NCBI GenBank assembly: GCA_019429255.1
Contig: JAHYIY010000002.1
Span: forward strand, 1 to 64,000
DNA from: Desulfuromonadales bacterium
GTDB taxonomy: Bacteria; Desulfobacterota; Desulfuromonadia; Desulfuromonadales; Geopsychrobacteraceae
Reading direction: 5' to 3'
DNA length: 64,000 nt
A model generated the notes under the pieces. That model saw nothing but the letters and a program-made list of their open reading frames with translations. It had not been told where the DNA came from and made no database searches. Shown here in pieces: positions 9,079-16,613 of the stretch (positions within the stretch are counted from its first letter, which is position 1; every line of letters begins with the position of its first letter). Position numbers and translations under genes: made by a program.

Positions 9079-9945
9079 TTAGTAGATTTCCGGTACATAC
9101 CGGGGTTCGTCAACCACCGGGCGCTCATAACCGATTTCCGGCGGGCGTCGTGGCAATTCAACCGGTCCCGGCGTCAGATCTTCGTAGTCAAACATGCTCA
9201 GCAAATGGGAGATAACATTAAGGCGGGCGCGTTTTTTGACATCGCCATCAACTTGATACCAGGGGGCTTCACTGATGTTGGTGTGGACGAACATCTCATC
9301 ACGGGCGATGCTGTAATCGACCCAGCGGGAGCGTGATTTCAGATCGATGTCGCTCAGCTTCCAGCGCTTGATGGGGTCGGCGTTGCGGGCATGGAAGCGT
9401 TTTTCCTGCTCTTCGTTGCAGATGGAGAACCAGTATTTGATCAGCACAATGCCGCTGCGTACCAGCATCCGCTCAAATTCCGGGCAGGAGCGCATGAATT
9501 CCCGATATTCGGACTCGGTGCAAAAGCCCATGACCCGCTCGACCCCGGCGCGGTTGTACCAGCTGCGGTCGAACAGCACCAGTTCACCCCCGGCGGGAAG
9601 ATGCTCAACGTAACGCTGGAAGTACCACTGACTGCGCTCCCGCTCGGTCGGGGCCGGCAGAGCCACAACCCGGGTAATGCGCGGATTGAGGGGCTCGGTG
9701 ATGCGGGTGATGGCACCCCCCTTGCCGGCGGCGTCGCGTCCTTCGAAGAGTACCACCACTTTGAGCTTTTTCTGGCGAACCCACTCCTGTAGCTTCACCA
9801 GCTCAATCTGTAGACGCTTGAGTTCTTGCTGGTAGGTTTTGTTGTCGATGGACTTAAGGGGAACCAAACGCTTGCCACTGTCGCGTTGATATTTGCGTCG
9901 CTGCTTGCTTTTCTGCTCTTTGGGGAAGGTGTTGTCCTGGCTCAT
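9079..9945 (-). CDS. ppk2: Polyphosphate kinase 2
   Basis: A 288-residue PPK2. Walker A GRDAAGKGG lies near residue 58, Walker B LFDRSWYNR near 112, and the lid region RKRFHARN-type reads EKRFHARNADPIKRWKLS near 185. The enzyme transfers phosphate between polyphosphate and nucleotides. The start at 9945 follows AAGGAGGGCGT, which fixes it over an upstream extension to 10083 that would run through the sixA frame. It overlaps the sixA-like gene by 4 bases. A deletion remnant of a second ppk2 lies at 11726-11912. Confidence 0.92.
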   Translation of the reverse strand: MSQDNTFPKEQKSKQRRKYQRDSGKRLVPLKSIDNKTYQQELKRLQIELVKLQEWVRQKKLKVVVLFEGRDAAGKGGAITRITEPLNPRITRVVALPAPTERERSQWYFQRYVEHLPAGGELVLFDRSWYNRAGVERVMGFCTESEYREFMRSCPEFERMLVRSGIVLIKYWFSICNEEQEKRFHARNADPIKRWKLSDIDLKSRSRWVDYSIARDEMFVHTNISEAPWYQVDGDVKKRARLNVISHLLSMFDYEDLTPGPVELPRRPPEIGYERPVVDEPRYVPEIY

Positions 9946-10409
9946 ACGCCCTCCTTCTTGGGATAATCGTAATATCTCAGACGCGCACAACCCGGCGTCA
10001 GGGCTGACCAGTCGGTTAGTTCCAGGGTCAGCTCCAGCACGGCACAGGTGGGTAGCCATTCGGGAGCCGGAGGGTAGAGCCACCGTCCGATCAGGGCGAT
10101 CTGGTCGACGTCAGGCAGGTTGCGCACCACCTCAATCAGTGTTGTCAGGGAAGCGTCATAAATGCTCCGGTCATAGGAAACTACAGCCTCAGGCAAGTCA
10201 AGGCCTTTGGCCGGCAAGCGGGTGGTCTCAAGGGCACGCCGGGCCGGACTGCTGAGTAAATATTCCGGGGTGCTACCACGTTCGACTATGCGTTTGGCCA
10301 TCCGTGGTGCCGTCTTGTTGCCGCGCCGGTTAAGGGGGCGATCAACATCACGTTCGGCGTCACTGGTCCAGTCCGATTTGGCGTGGCGGATCAAGGTCAG
10401 TTTTTTCAT
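9942..10409 (-). CDS. sixA: SixA-like phosphohistidine phosphatase, internal deletion
   Basis: A 155-residue histidine phosphatase of the SixA type. The catalytic RHAKSDW (RHG-type) motif is present at residues 8-14. Comparison with the intact paralogue at 11926 shows a 9-codon in-frame gap: here IALIGRWLYPPAPEW, there IALIGHNPGLSHLGLWLCPQAPEW. The missing segment holds the second catalytic His of the family (GHNPG). The protein is therefore probably inactive or altered. It starts the ppk2 transcription unit; the start is set by alignment to MKKLTLIRHAKSDW of the paralogue. Confidence 0.8.
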   Translation of the reverse strand: MKKLTLIRHAKSDWTSDAERDVDRPLNRRGNKTAPRMAKRIVERGSTPEYLLSSPARRALETTRLPAKGLDLPEAVVSYDRSIYDASLTTLIEVVRNLPDVDQIALIGRWLYPPAPEWLPTCAVLELTLELTDWSALTPGCARLRYYDYPKKEGV

Positions 10410-10489
10410 GCTCAACCCCCTAAAAGTAGGCTCGGCCAGTTTCCCCCTCCTCAGAGATTTACAGAAACAATGATGCACTAACTATCCAA

Positions 10490-10660
10490 ATGAAATCCAA
10501 GTAATTCGCCGAGGGCTTGGTAGAGTGTACAACCTGCGGCAGTTCCTGGTCGATCAATCATGGTCATGCTGAAATGGTTGTCGATGCTCATCCCGGGAGT
10601 TTTCTGGAAGGGCAAACCGTCTGTGTTGAGGCTGACGATTACGTGTGGGTGGAATAACCA
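10490..10660 (+). pseudogene. Decayed copy of the zinc-ribbon gene at 4962
   Basis: Reads MKSK-stop-FAEGLVECTTCGSSW and onward to DDYVWVE-stop, closely matching residues 16-70 of the protein at 4962. The first zinc knuckle and start region are missing and an early TAA interrupts the frame. Confidence 0.8.
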
Positions 10661-10689
10661 CCCTTTTTTTGAATTTAGGGAGATATGTT

Positions 10690-10780
10690 ATGGAAGCACT
10701 GAACGTTAATGTCGCTGGTTCCACGGGGCCAGCAACAAGGGCAGGTGACTTCGATGAGGCCACCTGCCCTTGTTGGTAAA
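10690..10780 (+). pseudogene. Truncated copy of the Lar-like gene at 5361
   Basis: Starts MEALNVNVAGSTGP, matching MEAHNLSVAGPC of the intact gene, with a similar upstream GGGAGATAT. After a dozen codons it runs into the hairpin that follows the membrane-protein pair and stops. Confidence 0.65.
10733..10775 (-). terminator. 15-bp perfect stem-loop behind the membrane-protein pair
   Basis: CAACAAGGGCAGGTG and CACCTGCCCTTGTTG form a perfect 15-bp stem with a 13-nt loop, 26 bp after the stop at 10801. No T-run follows. An analogous hairpin follows the second copy of the pair at 47518. Confidence 0.6.
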
Positions 10781-10800
10781 TCAGCGGGTGAAATGTCAGC

Positions 10801-11025
10801 TTAGTTTTTTGCGGCTACAGTTTTGCGTGAGCCCTGGGCGACAGCTTTGGTCAGGCCGAACAGCACCAGAATCGCCGGTACCAGCTGGGCGACAATAATC
10901 AACGCACAGAAACCGACAAACAAAAGAACCAGTAATCCGCTGCTGTAGGTAACCGCGGTATCAACGGCAAAGGCTGGAGCAGCAAGAATCAAGACAACGG
11001 CGAGGGATGATAATAATGATTTCAT
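10801..11025 (-). CDS. Small exported/membrane protein, pair member B1
   Basis: A 74-residue protein. It has a typical signal peptide (MKSLLSSLAVVLILAAPAFA, cleavage after AFA), a short SSG-containing segment and one strong transmembrane helix (LLVLLFVGFCALIIVAQLVPAI). A basic tail ends in KN. The function is unknown. It is nearly identical to the protein at 47583 and distantly similar to its upstream partner at 11114; the shared core is FVGFCALIIVxQLVPA. AAGGAGAAA precedes the start. It is co-transcribed with 11114 from the sigma-54 promoter at 11401. Confidence 0.75.
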   Translation of the reverse strand: MKSLLSSLAVVLILAAPAFAVDTAVTYSSGLLVLLFVGFCALIIVAQLVPAILVLFGLTKAVAQGSRKTVAAKN

Positions 11026-11113
11026 GAGGTTTCTCCTTATTGATGAAAAGGTTCAGCTTCAGGCACCTGATGATTAGTGACCGGTGCCTGAAGTTCATGT
11101 GCTCGTCAAGATG

Positions 11114-11341
11114 TTAACTTTTTACCTTGATAGCTTCACGGTCACGTCCGAACAGGCCCCTGAGAATTCCGACCATCATCAGGGTCGCCGGTACCAGCTG
11201 GAATACAATAATCAGGGCAAAAAAGCCCAGGAATAAAGAGACCAGCAGACTTCCTTCTCCAGCACCGGTGGCCCCGGCAGCAAAGGCAGAAGAAGAAAAG
11301 GTCAACAGGGCGATCAGGGCATTACGTAATGTGGTTTTCAT
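11114..11341 (-). CDS. Small exported/membrane protein, pair member A1
   Basis: A 75-residue protein. A signal peptide ends near SSSAFAAG, then comes a Gly-rich segment and a transmembrane helix (LLVSLFLGFFALIIVFQLVPATLMM), followed by the basic tail GLFGRDREAIKVKS. It is almost identical to the protein at 47841. A two-gene cassette kept in two places suggests the pair works together in the inner membrane, perhaps as a hetero-oligomer or stress protein. That is a guess. The sigma-54 promoter lies 60 bp upstream. Confidence 0.75.
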   Translation of the reverse strand: MKTTLRNALIALLTFSSSAFAAGATGAGEGSLLVSLFLGFFALIIVFQLVPATLMMVGILRGLFGRDREAIKVKS

Positions 11342-11400
11342 GATGTCCTCCTATGGCAAGCTGCTGAAGATCAGCATGCTGTGTTGTTGACTTTCTATAA

Positions 11401-11416
11401 AGCAGGGACCGTGCCA
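11401..11416 (-). promoter_or_regulatory. Sigma-54 promoter of membrane-protein pair, copy 1
   Basis: On the minus strand this reads TGGCACGGTCCCTGCT: GG and GC are separated by 10 bases as required for -24/-12 boxes. The same sequence is kept at 48128 upstream of the second copy, TGGCACGCTCCCTGCT, with changes in the spacer only. Confidence 0.75.
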
Positions 11417-11725
11417 ACATCTGGAAATTTCTCTGCGAAAGGCTTCAACTAGCTGAAATTATTCAGTGGAAGATTTTTGAGTAGGGGATGGGAGGGGTCT
11501 GTAGCGCATTGTTCTTCTGAGGATGTATATAGGCAAAATATACAGGCAAGGCACCAGGATGCCCCAGGATGGTTCACTATTGAAGTCTAACTTGTTGATA
11601 CTTAAGAAAAATATCGATGTATAAAATAATCAGATGTTTTTTTTGTACACTGCTATTTTCCTGAGAAGTCCTCTCCTGAACCAATGTCATGCCTCTTTTC
11701 GCTGTTCAGGCCGGTCGACAAATAA
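11417..11725. other. Gene-free upstream region shared with the second cassette
   Basis: No gene is seen. Blocks such as TGTATAAAATAATCAGATG followed by a T-run and GTACACT (11618-11651) recur at 48345-48378. The duplication therefore includes 200-300 bp upstream of the sigma-54 promoter, where enhancer sites would lie. Confidence 0.55.
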
Positions 11726-11912
11726 TCAGTATCTTTCCGGCACATAGTCAGGTTCGTTTATTTTCCGGCGAACCCATTCCTGAAGCTTGACCAGCTCAAT
11801 CTGCAGGCGTTTAAGTTGTTTTTTATTGATGCTTTTCTGCGACAGGCAAGGTTCACCGCTATCACGCTCATATTTGCGCCGCTGTTGGTGTTTCGCGCCC
11901 TTGGATTACACA
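11726..11912 (-). pseudogene. ppk2 remnant with large internal deletion
   Basis: Reading minus strand, the frame gives QRRKYERDSGEPC and KRLQIELVKLQEWVRRK, matching the N-terminus of the intact PPK2. It then jumps directly to NEPDYVPERY-stop, matching its C-terminus DEPRYVPEIY. About 210 codons, including both Walker motifs, are gone. The ATG behind AAGGAGG is out of frame with the remnant. Confidence 0.85.
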
Positions 11913-11925
11913 TCAGCACCTCCTT

Positions 11926-12411
11926 CTAGTGCTTTGGATAATCGTAACCAGCCAGGGTCGCGCAACCGGGTGTGACCGCAGCCCAGTCATCAACAGTAAG
12001 TTCGAGTTCCAGCACTGCACAGGTCGGCAGCCACTCGGGAGCCTGCGGGCATAGCCACAGGCCAAGATGACTAAGGCCGGGGTTATGGCCAATCAGTGCA
12101 ATATGCTCTGGGGCGGACAGTTGACGTATAATGTCTATCAATGTTGCCAGAGAGGCTTCATAAATATTGCGGTGGAAGATAATCTGCTCTTGCGCCAACT
12201 CAAGTCCTTGCGCCAGCAATGTAGCTGTTTCGGCCGCTCGCTGTGCCGGGCTGCTGACCAGCAGATCAGGCACGCTACCGCATTTAAGGATGCGTCCGGC
12301 CATCATCGTGGCCGCCTTGTTGCCCCGCCGGTTGAGTGGGCGCTCAAAGTCGCTTGCCGCACCACTACTCCAGTCTGACTTGGCGTGGCGAATCAGGGTA
12401 AGCTTTTTCAT
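11926..12411 (-). CDS. sixA: SixA-like phosphohistidine phosphatase, intact
   Basis: A 161-residue phosphohistidine phosphatase. RHAKSDW at residues 8-14 supplies the nucleophilic His and GHNPG near 107 the second His, both needed for catalysis. In E. coli the homologue dephosphorylates His-phosphorylated phosphotransfer proteins. Here the neighbours suggest a link to phosphate or nitrogen-PTS signalling, which is unproven. It is the better-preserved member of the duplicated ppk2-sixA pair; its own downstream ppk2 is the remnant at 11726. Confidence 0.88.
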   Translation of the reverse strand: MKKLTLIRHAKSDWSSGAASDFERPLNRRGNKAATMMAGRILKCGSVPDLLVSSPAQRAAETATLLAQGLELAQEQIIFHRNIYEASLATLIDIIRQLSAPEHIALIGHNPGLSHLGLWLCPQAPEWLPTCAVLELELTVDDWAAVTPGCATLAGYDYPKH

Positions 12412-12529
12412 CTAAATCTCCCGCGGTGATCAGTAGTTCTTGCAGCTTCTGACCTTTTTGGTTAATTTTAGCATTGAATCTCATAGGCCGTGTTTTATTC
12501 AACCTATTCACACATTGAAAGGTTAGCAG

Positions 12530-12712
12530 ATGAGCTGTTTAAAGGGTAAATCCGACGTAAAAAAAACCAAGGCCAAGTTTGTCTGCAAAAAATGTGATGC
12601 CCTTACCCGGGACAAGGATGAAGTCTGTAAGCCGGAAAAGCTAGAAAAGGCAAAAGAGCCGAAAAAAGACGGGAAAAAAGCTAAGGATAAGAAAAAAACT
12701 CCCAAGGGATGA
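12530..12712 (+). CDS. Small Lys-rich Cys-containing protein (60 aa)
   Basis: A 60-residue protein with about one third Lys. Cys residues at positions 3, 19, 22 and 33 include a CKKC knuckle, so one zinc could be bound. The second half is an Ala/Glu/Lys tail. GAAAGG precedes the ATG by 7 bases. The composition is like the tail of the HhH protein at 5631. A nucleic-acid or polyphosphate-binding role is possible but not shown. Confidence 0.62.
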   Translation: MSCLKGKSDVKKTKAKFVCKKCDALTRDKDEVCKPEKLEKAKEPKKDGKKAKDKKKTPKG

Positions 12713-12721
12713 CAGCTGCTG

Positions 12722-13327
12722 CTAACAGATACGGCTGAACACCGCCATCTGCGTTGAACCTCCCAACCTCATATCTACCTCTCCGATGTCGGAAAAGGTC
12801 ACCTGATAACCATTGCGTTCGGCGACTCCTTGCGCCCAGCGGCGAAATTTTTGCCGGTCCCACTCGAATTGATGATCAGGATGGCGAAATCGCCCTGGAA
12901 CCATGCCGTGGAGGAGGTTATATTCGCTGTTGGGGGTGGTGATCAGAACCGTCTGCGGGGCATAACCGGAAAACACGGCACGCTCCACTAATGATAACCG
13001 CCCCGGCGCCACATGTTCGATGGTTTCGACCAGTGCAACGGCGTCAAACCCCTTTAGCTCATCAATAAAGTCAGTGAATGAAGCCTGATATAGGGTCAGC
13101 CGGGTGCCATCCGCCTGATGCCGGTGAAGAGCCAGTTGATACCGGGCTTCCTGCAGCACCTCCTGCGAGGTATCAATCCCAACAATGCGGCGAAACTGCG
13201 GCTGCTTGGCCAGCAGCAGCAGCAACTCTCCCGGGCCACAACCCAGATCCAGTACCGTCACGGCCCCACTGCCGCAGAGGGCTTCAACCACTGTATCGAG
13301 GCGTTCTTTATGCAGAAGAGTGACCAT
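12722..13327 (-). CDS. Hen1-like RNA 2'-O-methyltransferase domain protein
   Basis: A 201-residue SAM methyltransferase. Motif I is VLDLGCGPGELL near residue 24. The pair ETIEHV near 110 and RHPDHQFEWDRQKFRRWA near 150, with PNSEYN between, matches the metal-dependent Hen1 family, which methylates the 2'-OH of RNA 3' ends using Glu/Glu/His/His and a divalent metal. Bacterial Hen1 usually has an extra N-terminal domain and a Pnkp partner for RNA repair. Neither is seen here, so this is a stand-alone catalytic domain whose RNA substrate is unknown. It is convergent with the gene at 12530. Confidence 0.82.
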   Translation of the reverse strand: MVTLLHKERLDTVVEALCGSGAVTVLDLGCGPGELLLLLAKQPQFRRIVGIDTSQEVLQEARYQLALHRHQADGTRLTLYQASFTDFIDELKGFDAVALVETIEHVAPGRLSLVERAVFSGYAPQTVLITTPNSEYNLLHGMVPGRFRHPDHQFEWDRQKFRRWAQGVAERNGYQVTFSDIGEVDMRLGGSTQMAVFSRIC

Positions 13328-13383
13328 CGGGGTCCGTTGTAAAGGTTAGCGGCCATGCAGATCTGGTGCCGCACAGATTGTTT

Positions 13384-13782
13384 TTATTCGAGCAGATCCT
13401 GAGGTGAATACACAACTTTGCCATGTAACAGAGAATAGTAGCGAATCCAGCCTGGCGCGTGTGACATGAAACCGGAGATGGCAATCACCACAATCAGGAT
13501 GATAATGGTGTGTTGCAGGGCGAAATGCAATGCCAATAACAGCAGCAATTTCAGATAGACAGCAAAACCCCTTAACTGAACAAACCAGATCCAGCCGGAA
13601 TAGGCTTCCATCCCGACCAGGACAACACCCGAAATCATGGTCAGATAAAAATACGTCGGCTCCGATGCCCTAAACATGGCGGCACCGAACATTCCCGCCA
13701 TACCGATCAGGTGAATGGTCCTGACCGCGACCTTGGTCAACCGCCGTACGCTGTTATCGGGAAGATCTTTCAGAAAGGACAT
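13384..13782 (-). CDS. Hypothetical membrane protein (132 aa)
   Basis: An unrecognised inner-membrane protein with three or four transmembrane helices: around residues 20-40, 46-62, 75-92 and 90-108. There is a basic N-terminus and a cytoplasmic-looking C-terminus. HIS residues in helix 1 (RTIHLIGMAG) and helix 3 (LHFALQH) could bind haem or metal, which is speculation. It follows moeA on the same strand after 80 bp and may end that operon. Confidence 0.65.
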   Translation of the reverse strand: MSFLKDLPDNSVRRLTKVAVRTIHLIGMAGMFGAAMFRASEPTYFYLTMISGVVLVGMEAYSGWIWFVQLRGFAVYLKLLLLLALHFALQHTIIILIVVIAISGFMSHAPGWIRYYSLLHGKVVYSPQDLLE

Positions 13783-13861
13783 AAAGGAGACGGCCTCTTA
13801 AATGAATGATCTGAAACAAGGCGGACGAAACAGGTCGGCGGATTCTGTCCCACGCAACCGA

Positions 13862-15073
13862 TCAAGTTGGTTCAACCTCGCTAAAAAGCACTACGTCGAC
13901 CTTGTCGCCCGCATCAACGGTGCCCTGCGCTTCAGGCAGTACGGCAATACCATTGGCGCGCAACGATGTACGCAGGATGGCGGTATTCTGATCGCCTGAA
14001 CTTTCAGCAATCAACTGCCGCCCATCGCTGAAAACCCGCACGCGATAAAACTCCAGGCGTCCTTTTTTCTTCATATGCGAACCGGCAAAGACAGCCTGGA
14101 CCCGAGCTCGAAACAGCTGTTGATGCCCTATCATCTTTAGCAAAGCAGGTCGCACCAGCATTTCAAAGATGACCATACTCGACACCGGGTTGCCCGGCAG
14201 GGAGAATATCGGACGACCCTGGTGGGTTCCAAAAGCCGTCGGCTTGCCCGGTTTGATGTTGATTTTCGAGAACAGTCGCCTGACGCCGAACTCCTCCAGT
14301 ACATCATTAACCAGATCGAGGTCACCCATGGAAATGCCGGCCGTGGTAACTAAGACGTCAGCATCACGGCTATCATTGAGTTTTTCCATCAGGCTTTCGC
14401 GAGAATCTCGGGCAATGCCGAGAAGGCAGGGAATGCCGCCAATGTCGCGTACGGCCGCAGCAAGGGAGTAGGCATTGCTATTAACAATCTGTCCGGGACC
14501 GACACTGTCACCGGGTTCAACCAGTTCATCGCCGGTAGACAGGATGGCAACCCGCACTCGACGATATACCTCGATGAAAGGCATGCCGAAGGTCGCCAGA
14601 ACATTGATTTCCGGGGGTCTTAAAAGGGTCCCGGCAGTCAGTGTCAGATCGCCTTTACGGATATCTTCTCCGCGCATCCGAATATGTCTGCCCAATCGGA
14701 TTTTCCCTTTGATAATCAGCTTACCGTCAGTTTCTTCGGTTTCTTCAATGGGGACAATGGCGGCACAGGCTTCCGGAGTGGGGGCCCCGGTCATAATCCG
14801 TACAGCGGTGCCGGGCTTAACCGTCATGCCGATGGCGCTGCAGCCGGCAGGCAAATAACCATCTATGATCAGGGGTACCGGAGATTCACAATCAGCGGCA
14901 TTCAGGGCGAAGCCGTCCATGGCTGAGTTATTCCAAAGCGGCAGGTCGGCAGGCGCGTGGATATCTTGTGCCAGCACCCGGCCGGATGCCTCTGATAAAG
15001 CCACCAACTCGGTCGGCAGCAACGACACAGTTTCGAGGATTAACCTGGAGGCAGAAGCAAAGCTCTCAGCCAT
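13862..15073 (-). CDS. moeA: Molybdopterin molybdotransferase MoeA
   Basis: A 403-residue MoeA/GephE-type enzyme. It inserts molybdate or tungstate into adenylylated molybdopterin. Motifs include LPLWNNSAMDGFAL near residue 43, RIMTGAPTPEACAAIVPIEE near 93, the GD-rich core ILSTGDELVEPG near 180, TTAGISMGDLDLV near 240 and SLPGNPVSSMV near 295. It lies in a run with a tungstate ABC transporter, MoaD- and ThiF-like proteins and downstream of the tungsten aldehyde oxidoreductase. A role in tungsten cofactor assembly is therefore likely. Confidence 0.93.
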   Translation of the reverse strand: MAESFASASRLILETVSLLPTELVALSEASGRVLAQDIHAPADLPLWNNSAMDGFALNAADCESPVPLIIDGYLPAGCSAIGMTVKPGTAVRIMTGAPTPEACAAIVPIEETEETDGKLIIKGKIRLGRHIRMRGEDIRKGDLTLTAGTLLRPPEINVLATFGMPFIEVYRRVRVAILSTGDELVEPGDSVGPGQIVNSNAYSLAAAVRDIGGIPCLLGIARDSRESLMEKLNDSRDADVLVTTAGISMGDLDLVNDVLEEFGVRRLFSKINIKPGKPTAFGTHQGRPIFSLPGNPVSSMVIFEMLVRPALLKMIGHQQLFRARVQAVFAGSHMKKKGRLEFYRVRVFSDGRQLIAESSGDQNTAILRTSLRANGIAVLPEAQGTVDAGDKVDVVLFSEVEPT

Positions 15074-15092
15074 TTATATCTCTCCGTGTTGT

Positions 15093-15758
15093 TCAAATCC
15101 GCAGACATGCTGCGGTGGGTTGAGCCGGCAATATACCATTGTTGATGCACAGCAGTTCGGCACCTATACGTTCCGCCTGAAACCGGTCATGGGTAGAAAA
15201 AACAACGGTGACGCCATATTTTGGCAGCCTTGCCAGCAGCCCTTCAAAAGCCGGTTGGCTGTTACCGTCGATATTAGCTGTTGGTTCATCCAGCAGCAAC
15301 AGGTCAGGTTTTAATATCAGGGCGCGCGCCAGAGCTACCTTCTGGGTCTCACCGGAAGAAAGCTCGTTGGCTTGACGTCGTTCAAAGCCCTCGAGTCCGA
15401 CAATGGACAGGGTTAAGGTAATCCGTCGCGCCTGTTCTTCGCGGGCAACTCCCCGCAGTTTGAGCCCGTAGGCAAGATTATCGCTGACCGTGCCCTGAAA
15501 CAGATAGGGTGACTGCTCAACATAGGTGACTTTTTTACGCAATTGATCCGGATCCCTGGTGGTTGAACCGGGAAACCGAACAGCTCCACGCTGGGGATCG
15601 ATTAACAGGGCCATTATTCTCAGCAAGGTACTCTTGCCGGCGCCGTTAGCTCCGGTCAAAGCATAAACCCGCTTTGGAAAAAGCTCCAGATACTCCACAG
15701 ACAAACGAAAATCACCACGACCAAAGAGAATCTGCTTCAACGTCACAACCGGTTCCAT
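15093..15758 (-). CDS. tupC: Tungstate/molybdate ABC transporter ATPase (TupC-like)
   Basis: A 221-residue ABC ATPase: Walker A GANGAGKST near residue 36, Q-loop EQSPYLF, signature LSSGETQKVALARAL near 137, Walker B LLLLDEPTANID. No C-terminal Mop domain is present, as is usual for TupC. It follows tupB by 5 bases. The ATPase is intact, although the partner permease is frameshifted and the binding protein is a remnant. Confidence 0.82.
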   Translation of the reverse strand: MEPVVTLKQILFGRGDFRLSVEYLELFPKRVYALTGANGAGKSTLLRIMALLIDPQRGAVRFPGSTTRDPDQLRKKVTYVEQSPYLFQGTVSDNLAYGLKLRGVAREEQARRITLTLSIVGLEGFERRQANELSSGETQKVALARALILKPDLLLLDEPTANIDGNSQPAFEGLLARLPKYGVTVVFSTHDRFQAERIGAELLCINNGILPAQPTAACLRI

Positions 15759-15762
15759 CGTC

Positions 15763-16450
15763 TCACCTTTGCTGTAACATGTTCAGAAACAGGTTGACAA
15801 TCAATGCCACAGAGAGCAGGACAAGACCTAAAGACAGACCAAAAACAAATTCTCCTTTGCTGGTTTCAAGCGCAATAGCGGTGGTCATGGTGCGGGTTGA
15901 ACCACGGATATTGCCGCCCAGCATCATCGCTACGCCGACTTCGGCAATCACTCTTCCGAATCCCGCGATCAGCGCTGCCATAACGCCAAACCGGATTTCT
16001 CTGATCAACTGGACCGAAGCCTGTAAATGCGTTGCACCCAGCGTTCTGGCCGTATCAATAACACGGTGATCGGCGCCAATTGACACAGGCAAGAACATAA
16101 TTGGCGACAATGGGTATGGCCAGAACTGTCTGCCCGGCAATCATCGCCACGGGAGTAAACAGCAGCCCGAGTTCGCCCAACGGCCCCTGCCGGCTGAACA
16201 GGCCGAACAACACCAGACCGATGACCACCGTCGGCATCGCCATCAGGGTATTGAGCAGGGTAATCAGCACCCTGCGTCCGGGAAACCGCCGCAAGCCAAG
16301 CCACAAACCGACAGGGATACCAAGAGCCGCCGCAATGACAATGGCAACGCAGGCAGTATAAAGGGAGGTCCAGACAGCAAGCTGAACCTCCCGATCAAAA
16401 CTGAAAATCAATTCGACAGCCGCAAACAGGGAGTCGGACAAATAGTTCAC
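15763..16450 (-). pseudogene. tupB: Tungstate ABC permease tupB, frameshifted
   Basis: Two overlapping reading frames together make a full TupB-like permease. The first (GTG at 16450, after AAGAGG) runs through four membrane segments to AIPIVANYVLA. The second continues from SIGADHRVIDTARTLGA, the EAA-type ATPase contact, through FGRVIAEVGVAMMLGGN to the end. A one-base indel near 16075-16100 separates them. It is either real decay or a sequencing error in the source. Confidence 0.8.
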
Positions 16451-16459
16451 GCATACCTC

Positions 16460-16605
16460 TTAGTGCGTATAAAAGAGTTGATCTCCGGCCATCTGAAAAC
16501 TGTTGATGAACTCTTGTCGACTCTCCGAGGTCATAAAGTCAAGGGATTTCTGAGCAAAGACCTGCTTGATACGGGGTGCCGTGCGGGACAAACCATGATG
16601 ACCAC
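16460..16605 (-). pseudogene. tupA: C-terminal remnant of tungstate-binding protein tupA
   Basis: The last ~45 codons read RIKQVFAQKSLDFMTSE and end DQLFYTH-stop, the usual tail of TupA-type binding proteins. Just upstream in another frame VIMVCPARHP fits the preceding family segment, so a frameshift also lies near 16560. The rest of the gene is missing and the ThiF-like gene begins at once. Confidence 0.7.
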
Positions 16606-16613
16606 AGTCGCTT

